Below are positions 11,797 through 20,585 of a DNA stretch of 64,000 nucleotides, piece by piece. The notes beneath the pieces were generated by a model that saw nothing but the letters and a program-made list of their open reading frames with translations, was not told the origin of the DNA and did no database searches. This DNA is from Fasciola hepatica (taxonomy: Eukaryota > Platyhelminthes > Trematoda > Plagiorchiida > Fasciolidae): the NCBI GenBank assembly GCA_948099385.1, contig CANUEZ040000070.1, forward strand, positions 561,001 to 625,000. The letters are read 5' to 3'. The stretch's first letter is position 1. Every line of letters begins with the position of its first letter. Both the position numbers and the translations under genes were made by a program.

Positions 11797-13860
11797 TTAG
11801 TCGTAGTAATCTTTGGAGAACATAATTTCTGTTGTCAGTCCACGGGTCGACCGATGTGCGCCATGGGAGGGGAACCTCGAACAGATTTTGAGGCCTCCAG
11901 TGCGTTGCCGCACCGTTTGTAGAGCAAAGTGATCCTCTTGAGACAACGTCGGTCTTTCGTCTCCAATGTCACGAAACTCCTTTTCATAAAGCCGTTGCAG
12001 ATGATACTCTATGCGGTCCGTTTCGGCGGATAAGTAATTCACGGAACCGCGTACCTCTACTGGATCGTATAACATCCATCCTAGAGCCGTGCGTACGGCA
12101 TAAGGTGCCTGGCGGTCGCCCACTCTCTGGTCAAGCACCCAATGCGCCTCTGGCACGTCGCATCCGATGAGGAGATCCACCTCATCATCTTCCCAGTCTA
12201 CAACGGTTACATCCTGCAGGTGGGGCCATCGAGTCAAGATTGCGTTCACCGACCTTGGTGCTCGCATGAGGAGATCCGCAATCGTGAATGCCTCCGTTGC
12301 TTCAATTTCCTCGTTAGTGTCTAGAGAGATGAGTTGCAGCCTCAACCTACCGGCAGTCATTACCTGTGTTCCGCCCACCGTGCTCACTGCTAACGACGTC
12401 GCACATTTAGCCAGTTGGTGTTTGTCGGCAAACCGCTCTTTCACTAAAGTGGTGTCGGATCCACTATCAACGAAAGCCAACGCCTTGACTATCCCAGTCG
12501 GAGTCACTACTCCCACGGCCACTACGCCTAAACGTACCGGTTTACTGGCAGATTGTGAAGTTGAACAAATCACGCTGTGCTTGGTACTCGCCTCGGATAT
12601 CGTTACTCTCACCTGATGCAGCAGCCGATGGTGTCTGCCCGTGCAGCCCTCGTAACCACATCGATTCCTTGTCCTACAGGCTGCTGCCCGGTGCGTGGTG
12701 TTGAGACAGATAAAACATGCTCTTGCCATCCTCGCCATTCCCCACCGTTCGTCTATTGTGGCGTTGCCGAACTTGGGGCATTCTGGTAGGCCATGGCTAG
12801 TACCACAGGATCTGCAATTTGGTTTCGCCGTAGCATCTCGTGAAATGACGTGTGTATCGGTCCAAGGCTGGTACTTTGGATGTTCCCGTACAGGGGTTTG
12901 GACTTGGCTAGTACTGGGCTTGTTTGCTCGGTTGCTGTCCCGGATGAGTCGGCCGAATCTGCTGTCAGCTATCTTCGTTTGCCTGTCCAAGTATTCGGTC
13001 AGGTCTTCGAAGTTCGCTTCTCTGTCGCTTCGGCTTATCCGTTCTGCTTCTTCCGCCCACCGACCCTGTAGTTCGGGAGAGAGATGACAGACTATGCCTT
13101 CCAAAGTGTGCATGGCGTCTAGGTCAGCCCTGTAACCTAAATGGTCGAGGGCTATTGAGCAGTTCTGCATCTTGATCACCAGGTCGGCCATGGTGTAGAC
13201 GTCGCCCTTGGTTTTCTTTGCCTCTACCATCACGCCCTCTATTAGGTTATGGGCTACTTTGAATGGTTGGCCAAACAAGTCCCTTAGAATCTTTCTTGCC
13301 CTCGTGTAGCCTTGTTCTGGATCGAGCATGGTGCATCCGTCGATAGCTTCTCGCGCTCGGCCTCGGCAGTAGTGAGTAAGGTAAAGAAGCCTTTGCCCAG
13401 TGTCGGTTACCTTGTTTTCAACGAACGTCTCGAACTGTTTGACAAACTTGCAGTATTGCTCAGCTCGCCCGTCGAAAACCGTTAACTCCACTCTAGGCAG
13501 ATCGATCGATGGTGGTTTGTAGTCGGCGACCGGCGTGGGGTTCCCTACCTTATTGCACTCTAACCTATCGGAAGTGTCGAAGTCACTGGTCTCATGCTCT
13601 CGCTGTTTCTGTGTACACTTCTCTGCTTCATGCGCCTGTAGCCTAGCCGAAAGTAACTGTTGCTCTAGTTCTAGTATTCTCAGCTTATATAAATCGACAT
13701 CCTTACGATCAATATTGCTTTCAATAACACATGAGCTAGCACTGACAGGACTAGGCGATCTAGCATTAACTAAAGAATCATGTGTACCCAAAACCTCCCC
13801 AGAGACTTGCCGTATTACTTTTTGTCCGGGTTCGACTGCTTTTGATCCTTTTCTTGGCAT
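11797..13860 (-). CDS. gag-pro: BEL-1 gag-protease
   Basis: Capsid/nucleocapsid and aspartic protease of the element. The start is the ATG at 13,860 (MPRKGSK), chosen because it is the first outside the LTR and is conserved in sister copies; a longer frame from 13,941 begins inside the LTR. Order: a coiled-coil-like charged segment (LRILELEQQLLSARLQ), the gag core with LPRVELTVFDG and LLYLTHYCRGRAREAIDG (DUF1759-like), a CCHC knuckle CFICLNTTHRAAAC and a second Cys/His cluster CGYEGCTGRHHRLLH, then the protease (DUF1758-like) with AFVDSGSDTTLV at about 12,450-12,480 and LLIGCDVPEAHWVLDQ. A one-base loss near 11,883 in a run of A (compare 17,371-17,377) shifts the frame and ends the protein at 11,797. 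Otherwise gag and pol would be one continuous frame. Confidence 0.9.
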   Translation of the reverse strand: MPRKGSKAVEPGQKVIRQVSGEVLGTHDSLVNARSPSPVSASSCVIESNIDRKDVDLYKLRILELEQQLLSARLQAHEAEKCTQKQREHETSDFDTSDRLECNKVGNPTPVADYKPPSIDLPRVELTVFDGRAEQYCKFVKQFETFVENKVTDTGQRLLYLTHYCRGRAREAIDGCTMLDPEQGYTRARKILRDLFGQPFKVAHNLIEGVMVEAKKTKGDVYTMADLVIKMQNCSIALDHLGYRADLDAMHTLEGIVCHLSPELQGRWAEEAERISRSDREANFEDLTEYLDRQTKIADSRFGRLIRDSNRANKPSTSQVQTPVREHPKYQPWTDTHVISRDATAKPNCRSCGTSHGLPECPKFGNATIDERWGMARMARACFICLNTTHRAAACRTRNRCGYEGCTGRHHRLLHQVRVTISEASTKHSVICSTSQSASKPVRLGVVAVGVVTPTGIVKALAFVDSGSDTTLVKERFADKHQLAKCATSLAVSTVGGTQVMTAGRLRLQLISLDTNEEIEATEAFTIADLLMRAPRSVNAILTRWPHLQDVTVVDWEDDEVDLLIGCDVPEAHWVLDQRVGDRQAPYAVRTALGWMLYDPVEVRGSVNYLSAETDRIEYHLQRLYEKEFRDIGDERPTLSQEDHFALQTVRQRTGGLKICSRFPSHGAHRSTRGLTTEIMFSKDYYD

Positions 13861-13874
13861 TTTGCGTGAATTTT

Positions 13875-13884
13875 CCTCGTTCCA
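13875..13884 (-). other. Candidate primer-binding site of BEL-1
   Basis: On the minus strand TGGAACGAGG starts with the TGG expected to pair with a tRNA CCA end. It lies 18 nt inside the 5' LTR. The same motif sits at the same 18-nt offset in P3 and is kept in BEL-P1, M4 and the mosaic element. Which tRNA would match is not known. Confidence 0.45.
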
Positions 13885-13902
13885 AATAGATCTATTGAGT
13901 AT

Positions 13903-14281
13903 TGTTACGAACGTTTGAGCAATGCGTAGCCAAATTCGCAACGGATCCCGAAATCAGAAGGCGATTATCCGTGATAATTCTACGATACTAGATTATTAAA
14001 ATAAACAACGACATAAACAATATACAAACCTCAATAATACGATCACAAAGTCTCAACAACGAGAAACCGAATAGCAGCGTGTGAGCAGACAGCACGTGCG
14101 TCACGCAGGTCCTGAACAAGGATGTGCCAAAATAGCGCTCTGGGCGCGAACAAACAACAATTGTTCCAGAAAAACAACCAGTTCGTAAAGACAAGTCAAT
14201 AGTGTATGGAAATGAGTGATGTTGGGAAAAAACACTGAATTGCGAGGTAAATAGGGGGATTTTCCATGACCGGCTGTTACT
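13903..14281 (-). repeat. 5' LTR of BEL-1
   Basis: 379 bp, TGTTACGAACG to CTGTTACT on the plus strand. The final T replaces the usual A. It is followed by CGAAG (14,282-14,286), the presumed right target duplication. It supplies promoter and RNA start for BEL-1. Confidence 0.9.
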
Positions 14282-15375
14282 CGAAGTGAGACATTTCATA
14301 TCATCTGGGACTGTAAGCAAGCCACGAGGCAGGAAATACTTCCAACTGGCTACCGTAATAATTGTGGTTTTCTAACAAGAAATCCACTCCATCTGATTTC
14401 AACACTACAGCCAACACAAGTAGGTGTTCAGTCGCAACCTGCTTATATACTAGTCGTCCTTTATATCTGTCATATCTCGCCACACTGGACTGATTGACCG
14501 ACACATATCCTCCACCCGCCAGACGAACTATACCCATAGAATGTAAAACATTACCAGTAATGACGCCGAATAACACTGAGGCTCAATGCGTCAATGCACA
14601 TCTACATATGTATATATATTTGTCAGAGAAACAACATAATATTGCCCAAGTCAATGCGGAGATTTTCCACTTTAGTGTCTGTTGCAACAGTCCGCTTTTC
14701 GCTCGATTCGATTCCGGCTGGAAATTGATCCTCCACTTTCCCAGGGCCCTCCAGTTGCACTTTTGCATTTCTGAATGGTACAAGTTACTGATCCCGAAAT
14801 GTAACTCACCCTCATATGGACCTTGGTTACTTCCACATTCACCAAAGTACAATAATGTCCATTCATAAAATTGGTTTCGTGTCTCCTTGTTTCATAACTC
14901 ATTCCTTTTCTTGAACCCCGGAAGAACCGACATTCAGGGTTTGCCCCAGCTTCATGGTTTGCTATTCTCTTCGCATGCATCAATTTCCCCGAGTGTGATA
15001 CCATACAAACTCTTTTTCTTCCTATTTGAAACTTCGCTGTTTGCAGATACCCGGTAAACCGCCGTTTTTCATGGCTTCATCATTTCCTTTGATAATGCAA
15101 CTTAAGAAGCACGAACGAACTACCTATTCGATATCCCCGCTGTGCGCCACCTCCCTGTGAGAAACCGAAACCGATTCAAAGTTGGCGCGGAAACCATCAT
15201 TAGAGTGATTCATATAAACCATCGCTGGCTGTTTTTCTACAGCTGGCAGTTTTTACTTTTATACCTGAAGTTTGTGAAGATTTCATTTTACTGAGTAACG
15301 CTGTACACCATGATCAAGCATCTGCGCATGTGTCTCGACCATAGCCGAGAAAAATATAAAAATATCATTATTCCT
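14282..15375 (+). repeat. LINE-E 3'-UTR copy, last part with 3' tail (plus)
   Basis: Continues the LINE-E copy interrupted by BEL-1 at 7,588. It matches the minus strand of 6,840-5,853 (e.g. GACTGATTGACCGACACATA, TTTGTCAGAGAAACAAC) and 23,260-24,030. It ends with CGACCATAGCCGAGAAA and an AT-rich tail (ATATCATTATTCC) at the junction with the BEL-P1 leader (AATAC at 15,376). No protein is visible. The fragment is therefore a 5'-truncated LINE insertion at the BEL-P1 LTR/leader border. Confidence 0.6.
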
Positions 15376-15394
15376 AATACACTATAGATCAATT

Positions 15395-15404
15395 TGGAAC
15401 GAGG
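15395..15404 (+). other. Candidate primer-binding site of BEL-P1
   Basis: TGGAACGAGG in the leader just before gag, identical to the site in BEL-1. Its own LTR is now 12 kb away because of the LINE insertion. Confidence 0.4.
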
Positions 15405-15417
15405 AAAAACACGCAAA

Positions 15418-17487
15418 ATGCCAAGAAAATGATTGAAAATATTGGAATCTGGACAGAAAGTAACATGGCAAGTCACTGGGGAGGTTTTGGGTACATTTGA
15501 TTCCTTAGGTAATGTTAGTTCGCCTAGTCCTGTCAGTGCTAGTTCATGTGTTAATGAGGGCAATATGGATTGTAAGGATGTTGATCTATATAGATTGAGA
15601 ATATTAGATCTAGAACGACAGTTGTTATCGGCTAGACAACAGGACCAGGAAGCAGAAAAGAAGTGTATACGGAAACAGCGTGAGCATGGGACCGGCGACT
15701 ACGACACTTCCGATAGATTAGGGTGCGATAAGGTAGGGAGCCCCACGCCGGCCGCCGATTACAAAACACCATCGATCGACTTGCCAAGAGTGGAACTAAC
15801 GGTTTTCGACGGGCAATCTGAACACTACTGCAAGTTTGTCAAACAGTTCGAGACGTTCGTTGAAAATGAGGTAACCGACACTGGGCAAAGGCTTCTCTAC
15901 CTTACTCACTACTGCCGAGGCCGAGCGCGAGAAGCTATCGACGGGTGTACCATACTCGAACCGGAACAAGGCTACACAAGGGCAAGGGAGATTCTAAGGG
16001 ACTTGTTTGGCCAACCATTCAAAGTAGCCCATAGCCTAATAGAGGGCGTGATGGTAGAGGCAAAGAAAACCAAGGGCGACGTCTACACCATGGCCGACCT
16101 GGTGATTAAGATGCAGAACTGCTCAATAGCCCTCGACCATTTAGGTTACAGGGCTGACCTAGACGCCATGCACACTTTGGAAGGCATAGTCTGTCATCTC
16201 TCTCCCGAACTACAGGGTCGGTGGGCGGAAGAAGCAGAACGGATAAGCCGAAGCGACAGAGAAGCGAACTTCGAAGACCTGACCGAATACTTGGACAGGC
16301 AAACGAAGATAGCTGACAGCAGATTCGGCCGACTCATCCGGGACAGCAACCGAGCAAACAAGCCCAGTACTAGCCAAGTCCAAACCCCTGTACGGGAACA
16401 TCCAAAGTACCAGCCTTGGACCAATACACACGTCATTTCACGAGATGCTACGGCGAAACCAAATTGCAGATCCTGTGGTACTAGCCATGGCCTACCAGAA
16501 TGCCCCAAGTTCGGCAACGCCACAATAGACGAACGGTGGGGAATGGCGAGGATGGCAGGAGCATGTTTTATCTGTCTCAACACCACGCACCGGGCAGCAG
16601 CCTGTAGGACAAGGAATCGATGTGGTTACGAGGGCTGCACGGGCAGACACCATCGGCTGCTGCATCAGGCGAGAGTAACGATATCCGAGGCGAGTACCAA
16701 GCACAGCGTGATTTGTTCAACTTCACAATCTGCCAGTAAACCGGTACGTTTAGGCGTAGTGGCCGTGGGAGTAGTGACTCCGACTGGGATAGTCAAGGCG
16801 TTGGCTTTCGTTGATAGTGGATCCGACACCACTTTAGTGAAAGAGCGGTTTGCCGACAAACACCAACTGGCTAAATGTGCGACGTCGTTAGCAGTGAGCA
16901 CGGTGGGCGGAACACAGGTAATGACTGCCGGTAGGTTGAGGCTGCAACTCATCTCTTTAGACAGTACCGAAGAAATTGAACCACCAGAGGCATTTACATT
17001 TGTTGGTCTTCCCGTGCAAACGCTTAGTTCGGTTAATGCAATATTGACTCGGTGGCCCTACCTGCAGGACTTAACCGTTGTGGATTGGGAACACGATGAA
17101 GTGGATCTCCTCATCGGCTGCGACGTGCCAGAGGCGCATTGGGTGCTTGACCAGAGAGTGGGCGACCGCCAGGCACCTTATGCCGTACGCATGGCTCTGG
17201 GATGGGGGAAGTGGTTCCGTGAATTACTTATCCGCCGTCACGGACCGCCTAGAATTCCATCTACAGCAGTTGTATGAAAAGGAGTTTCATGACATTGGAG
17301 AAGAAAGACCATCGTTGTCTCAAGAGGATCACTTCGCCCTACAAACGGTGCGGCAAGGCACTAGAGGCCTCAAAAAACAGTTCGAGGTTCCCCTCTCATG
17401 GCGCATATCTGCCGACCCGTGGACTGACAACAGAAACTATGTTCTCCAACGATTACTGCGACTGAAAGAAAGCTTCATTCGAGACCA
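15418..17487 (+). CDS. gag-pro: BEL-P1 gag-protease (damaged)
   Basis: Same protein as BEL-1 gag-protease, over 90% alike through the core. The native ATG at 15,418 is followed by a TGA at 15,430-15,432, the fifth codon. The open frame then runs from 15,433 to 17,277. Visible: LRILDLERQLLSAR, LPRVELTVFDG, the CCHC knuckle CFICLNTTHRAAAC (about 16,568-16,609), CGYEGCTGRHHRLLH and the protease motif AFVDSGSDTTLV (about 16,806-16,841). A deletion of about 16 bases near 17,208 shifts the frame. Protease-to-RT linker sequence continues in another frame (QFEVPLSWRISADPW, LQRLLRLKESFIRD) to 17,487, where a LINE has inserted. The pol half resumes at 24,053. Confidence 0.85.
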
Positions 17488-18627
17488 TGTTACCCACATG
17501 TCAATCCCCCAAGCCCAGTTACTACTCCCCCTGGCGACACCCTCCTGGCTGACAAACCGGCTGCCGGAAGCATACTCGGCCCCAATAATCTTCCGCTACC
17601 CTCACGCGAAGCTTTAGCGCCTTGTAATCTCAAAGTTACAGGCAGACTTTCCCTCCTACTGTTGAATTCCCGTTTGCTGTTGAACAAAATTAACCACTTG
17701 AGGAAACATGTACTTGCTTCTAGCTTCAACATCGTTCTGGTTACAGAAACATGGTTAGCCGACCACACCTCAATTGACGTTGTCTCGTTGGTAGGCTATA
17801 ACTCCTTTCGAGTAGGCAGAGTGAACCGCCAAGGCGGTGGTTGTCTTGCATACATTAAACATAGATTTACTACCACCCGCCTCCACCACCCAGTGCTTGA
17901 TTGTATTCCCGACTCTCTTTGGCTCTCCGTCCTTATTCCTGGAAACGTGTTGCATATTGGGTGCGTCTACCGCGCACCTACCTCTAGCTACTCTGATTTC
18001 CAGCATATCATTAGGACTTTCGAGTACATTTCTACTCTATCCTTAGGTCCGAAGATCATAGCAGGAGACTTTAACACTCCGGGTATTTGTTGGAATGCGA
18101 TGACTGCCCCCTCCCATTTATCCAATTTCCTTCTGGACACCTACGCTGCAGGATGGACACAGCATGTCTCCACACCAACAAGGCATAACAATATCCTCGA
18201 TCTGGTGTTCACTCATGGCCTCCGTGATGTGAACGTCTCCGTCACACAAAACCTTCCCGGTTGTGACCATAAAATGGTCATATGTCACTTCAATGTTACA
18301 CATGACTCGTGCCTACCTGAAGTTGTCGAAATCAAAAACCAAAACACCTGCGGACTGACTAACTGGGCCCAGTTGGCTACCTCCATCCGGGGCGTTGACT
18401 GGTCCGACTTCTTCCTCACATCTGATCCGCAAAAAGCAGCCGATGTGTTTTATGTCAAGTTGCTTTCCTCCATAAGTTGCCTTACCTCAACCGTTAGACA
18501 TATTGGAGCCAAGACTACCAAAATTGACAGACTTCGACAAAAAATTTGTAAGCTCCAGAACTCTTTCCTCAGGAATCGAGACTTCTCTTTGATACACAGA
18601 ATAAGCCGACTCTGCCGTGATCACTAG
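17488..18627 (+). CDS. LINE ORF2, endonuclease part
   Basis: Endonuclease/exonuclease/phosphatase-fold domain that nicks target DNA for target-primed reverse transcription. Visible blocks: VTETWLAD (about 17,740), a GGGCLAYIK block, YRAPTSSYSD (about 17,970), AGDFNTPGICWN (about 18,060), NILDLVFTHG (about 18,190) and GCDHKMVICHF (about 18,260), which together carry the Glu, Asp/Asn and Asp-His residues of the active site. The frame is open from the insertion junction, with no ATG before 17,700, so the N-terminus is missing. A TAG at 18,625-18,627 interrupts it. The same frame continues directly into the reverse transcriptase, so this is one protein broken by one nonsense change. Confidence 0.85.
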   Translation, partial: CYPHVNPPSPVTTPPGDTLLADKPAAGSILGPNNLPLPSREALAPCNLKVTGRLSLLLLNSRLLLNKINHLRKHVLASSFNIVLVTETWLADHTSIDVVSLVGYNSFRVGRVNRQGGGCLAYIKHRFTTTRLHHPVLDCIPDSLWLSVLIPGNVLHIGCVYRAPTSSYSDFQHIIRTFEYISTLSLGPKIIAGDFNTPGICWNAMTAPSHLSNFLLDTYAAGWTQHVSTPTRHNNILDLVFTHGLRDVNVSVTQNLPGCDHKMVICHFNVTHDSCLPEVVEIKNQNTCGLTNWAQLATSIRGVDWSDFFLTSDPQKAADVFYVKLLSSISCLTSTVRHIGAKTTKIDRLRQKICKLQNSFLRNRDFSLIHRISRLCRDH

Positions 18628-20478
18628 GCAGCAACCAAGAATAAACTAAAAAAGCAAGAATGGACTGCCCTACAGCAGCCTCACAGTGTGAAGCTTCTCT
18701 CAAGACTGCTAAAATCTCGCAACTCGCGCAGCAATAGAAACAATATCCCATTCCTTATCCAAAATGGCACCCACCTTGTCTCGCCAGAAGATATGGCTGA
18801 AGCTTTCAACTGCTATTTCGCCTCAGCTCTTATAACGGACACAAACCCTCCACCATTCTGCGATCCGATGCTCACACAGGACGAGATACCAACCATAACA
18901 TTTACCACGGCCAACATCAGGCAATTCCTGGCCAACACGAAACCCTCCCATCACCCAGGGCCTGACGACCTTCCACCTGTCCTACTTCGATCTGGAGGAC
19001 CTGACCTAGTGCTCCTATTGCTGAACCTTTTTACACTATCTATGTCGTCCGGAGTCTACCCAGCTCAATGGAAAGCGTCCTGTATAATTCCAAAACACAA
19101 AAATGGGCCTTTGCATGATCCGGGGAACTATCGCCCAATAAACCACACTTCGATTGTTTCCAGGCTCATGGAGAGGATAGTAAAGGACCAGCTTGCAAAT
19201 TTCCTGACTTCTCGGAATCTCATCAACCCAGCTCAGCATGGGTTTCTAAAGTCCCGTTCGTGCCTCACGTGTCAGATGGACTTCATCAATTTAATCACTT
19301 CTAAAGCTGATAGCAGCAAGTCAATTATCGTCATCTTTCTCGACATGACTAAAGCGTTCGACCGTGTATCTCACGCCCGCTTACTGCCAAAAATTAAATC
19401 TTACGGTGTCGCTGACCCCTTTCTGTCCTGGCTATCATCTTACCTATCAGAACGTTCTCAAACCATCATCGTCAATGGAACATCCTCTCGGCCCAAACGA
19501 ATTACTAGCGGGGTCGTACAGGGTAGCGTTTTAGGTCCTCTCTTATTTCTTATGTATATAAATGACGTCTTCAAAGTAGTGCGTCATGGCACGACATTCC
19601 TCTTTGCTGACGACATCAAACTAGTCTATACTTCTGAGGCGAACGCCATGCACTCAGCTGTCAGTGATATTCTGTCAGACTTGAAGTCCCTTGACGAATG
19701 GTGTACTCGATGGCTGATGAAGTTTTCCGCAGCTAAGAGCTCCCTTCTTTCTTACAAATGCCACGTTCCACCTGGCTTCCTTAAAATAAATGGTCTGCCG
19801 ATACCCACTACTCATGTGGTAAGAGATCTGGGCCTGCATTATTCATGTTCCTTCAACTTCCATGAACAAGCACTGACCCAAGTTGGCAAGGCAAGAAGGA
19901 TGATTGCACTTATCCTCAGGACATACCGTACTCAGGAGAGTAGGCTCCTGATATTCAAGACTCACGCCAGGTCGCTACTGGAATACTGCCCCCTAGTCTT
20001 TACCCTGATGCGAAAGGCCGACCAGGTCAACATAGAGAAAGTGCAACGCTCCTTTACCAAAAAACTACTGGCCACCTCTCCCAACCTCAACTACAGAGCC
20101 AGGTGCGAACTACTCCGTCTTGAACCACTATGGTTACGTCGTATCAAGCTCAATCTCTCATTTCTCTTCAACCTCCTGCATTCAAAAGTCCACTCATCTG
20201 ATTACCCACTCGGTTTCTCTAGTGAGACACCCTACTCCCTCCGTCACAGGCAATTCACCATTACAATCCCCCAATCTAGACTCTCAATCAGATCTAGATA
20301 TTTCTTGGTTATCTACTCCAGCCTCTGGAATAAGCTTCCTGACTCACTGCGATCGTGTCGCACGCTGACACAATTTAAAGGAGCAATATGCAAAATCCTA
20401 GACGCATCTTCTGTAATTAGCATGACCCGTGCTAACATTAACACAGACCAAGCATATGAAGATTGCCTTGATTATTAG
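18628..20478 (+). CDS. LINE ORF2, reverse transcriptase part
   Basis: Reverse transcriptase of the LINE, in frame with the endonuclease upstream across a single TAG. The first ATG after the stop is at 18,688. Blocks in order: WKASCIIPKHKNGP, GNYRPINHTSIVSRLMER, GFLKSRSCLTCQ, the motif A segment FLDMTKAFDRVSH (about 19,339), GVVQGSVLGPLLFLMYIND (about 19,510-19,566), catalytic LFADDIKLVY (about 19,600) and RDLGLHYSCSFN. The C-terminal region includes WLRRIKLNLSFLF, SSLWNKLPDSL and ends in DQAYEDCLDY. No other lesion is visible, making this the most intact RT frame in the window besides BEL-1. Confidence 0.9.
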   Translation, partial: AATKNKLKKQEWTALQQPHSVKLLSRLLKSRNSRSNRNNIPFLIQNGTHLVSPEDMAEAFNCYFASALITDTNPPPFCDPMLTQDEIPTITFTTANIRQFLANTKPSHHPGPDDLPPVLLRSGGPDLVLLLLNLFTLSMSSGVYPAQWKASCIIPKHKNGPLHDPGNYRPINHTSIVSRLMERIVKDQLANFLTSRNLINPAQHGFLKSRSCLTCQMDFINLITSKADSSKSIIVIFLDMTKAFDRVSHARLLPKIKSYGVADPFLSWLSSYLSERSQTIIVNGTSSRPKRITSGVVQGSVLGPLLFLMYINDVFKVVRHGTTFLFADDIKLVYTSEANAMHSAVSDILSDLKSLDEWCTRWLMKFSAAKSSLLSYKCHVPPGFLKINGLPIPTTHVVRDLGLHYSCSFNFHEQALTQVGKARRMIALILRTYRTQESRLLIFKTHARSLLEYCPLVFTLMRKADQVNIEKVQRSFTKKLLATSPNLNYRARCELLRLEPLWLRRIKLNLSFLFNLLHSKVHSSDYPLGFSSETPYSLRHRQFTITIPQSRLSIRSRYFLVIYSSLWNKLPDSLRSCRTLTQFKGAICKILDASSVISMTRANINTDQAYEDCLDY

Positions 20479-20549
20479 ACCACAATGTGACACAGTCTTT
20501 TGCGTTCGACCGCTTTCTCATGACCCGTCCGATAGTCGCATCCACGTAC

Positions 20550-20551
<2 letters not shown>

Positions 20552-20584
<33 letters not shown>
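20552..20584 (+). repeat. (AT)n microsatellite at a LINE 3' end
   Basis: About 16 AT units, 74 bases after the ORF2 stop. The position suggests the 3' tail of the LINE that ends here. Confidence 0.85.

Positions 20585-20585
<1 letters not shown>

Larger units (their letters stand above)
7589..14281 (-). mobile_element. BEL-1: full-length, nearly intact BEL/Pao element
   Basis: A complete 6.69-kb minus-strand element: 379-bp LTRs at 7,589-7,967 (3') and 13,903-14,281 (5'), about 96% identical by eye, a gag-pol frame between them, a leader with a candidate primer site and a GGTGGGCGG purine tract before the 3' LTR. Flanks are CCAAG on the left and CGAAG on the right, a 5-bp duplication with one mismatch. 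The last base of the right LTR has changed from A to T. Both flanks are parts of one LINE-E 3' UTR copy, so the insertion site is certain. It has one frameshift, two stops and one integrase catalytic change, and is the best-preserved element in the window. Confidence 0.92.
17488..20584 (+). mobile_element. LINE-1 copy (CR1-like), 5' truncated, with (AT)n tail
   Basis: A non-LTR retrotransposon inserted into BEL-P1 between protease and RT. It contains an ORF2 with endonuclease and reverse transcriptase (17,488-20,478), a short 3' UTR of about 70 bp and an (AT)n run ending at about 20,584. The frame is open right up to the left junction, so the 5' end is truncated within coding sequence. The FADD-type RT and apurinic-like endonuclease place it near CR1/Jockey LINEs. 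I cannot fix the clade without a tree. Its 3' neighbour is a second LINE end (see LINE-E). Confidence 0.7.

Noticed and set aside
12167..12616. Plus-strand frame of 149 codons antisense to BEL-1 gag, with counterparts opposite every other gag copy (e.g. 16,194-16,586, 29,473-29,865)
   Set aside because: It exists only as the complement of a conserved coding frame, has no recognisable domain, and recurs simply because gag recurs.
20552..20584. (AT)n run as a replication origin
   Set aside because: Simple microsatellite directly after a LINE 3' end; its position explains it.
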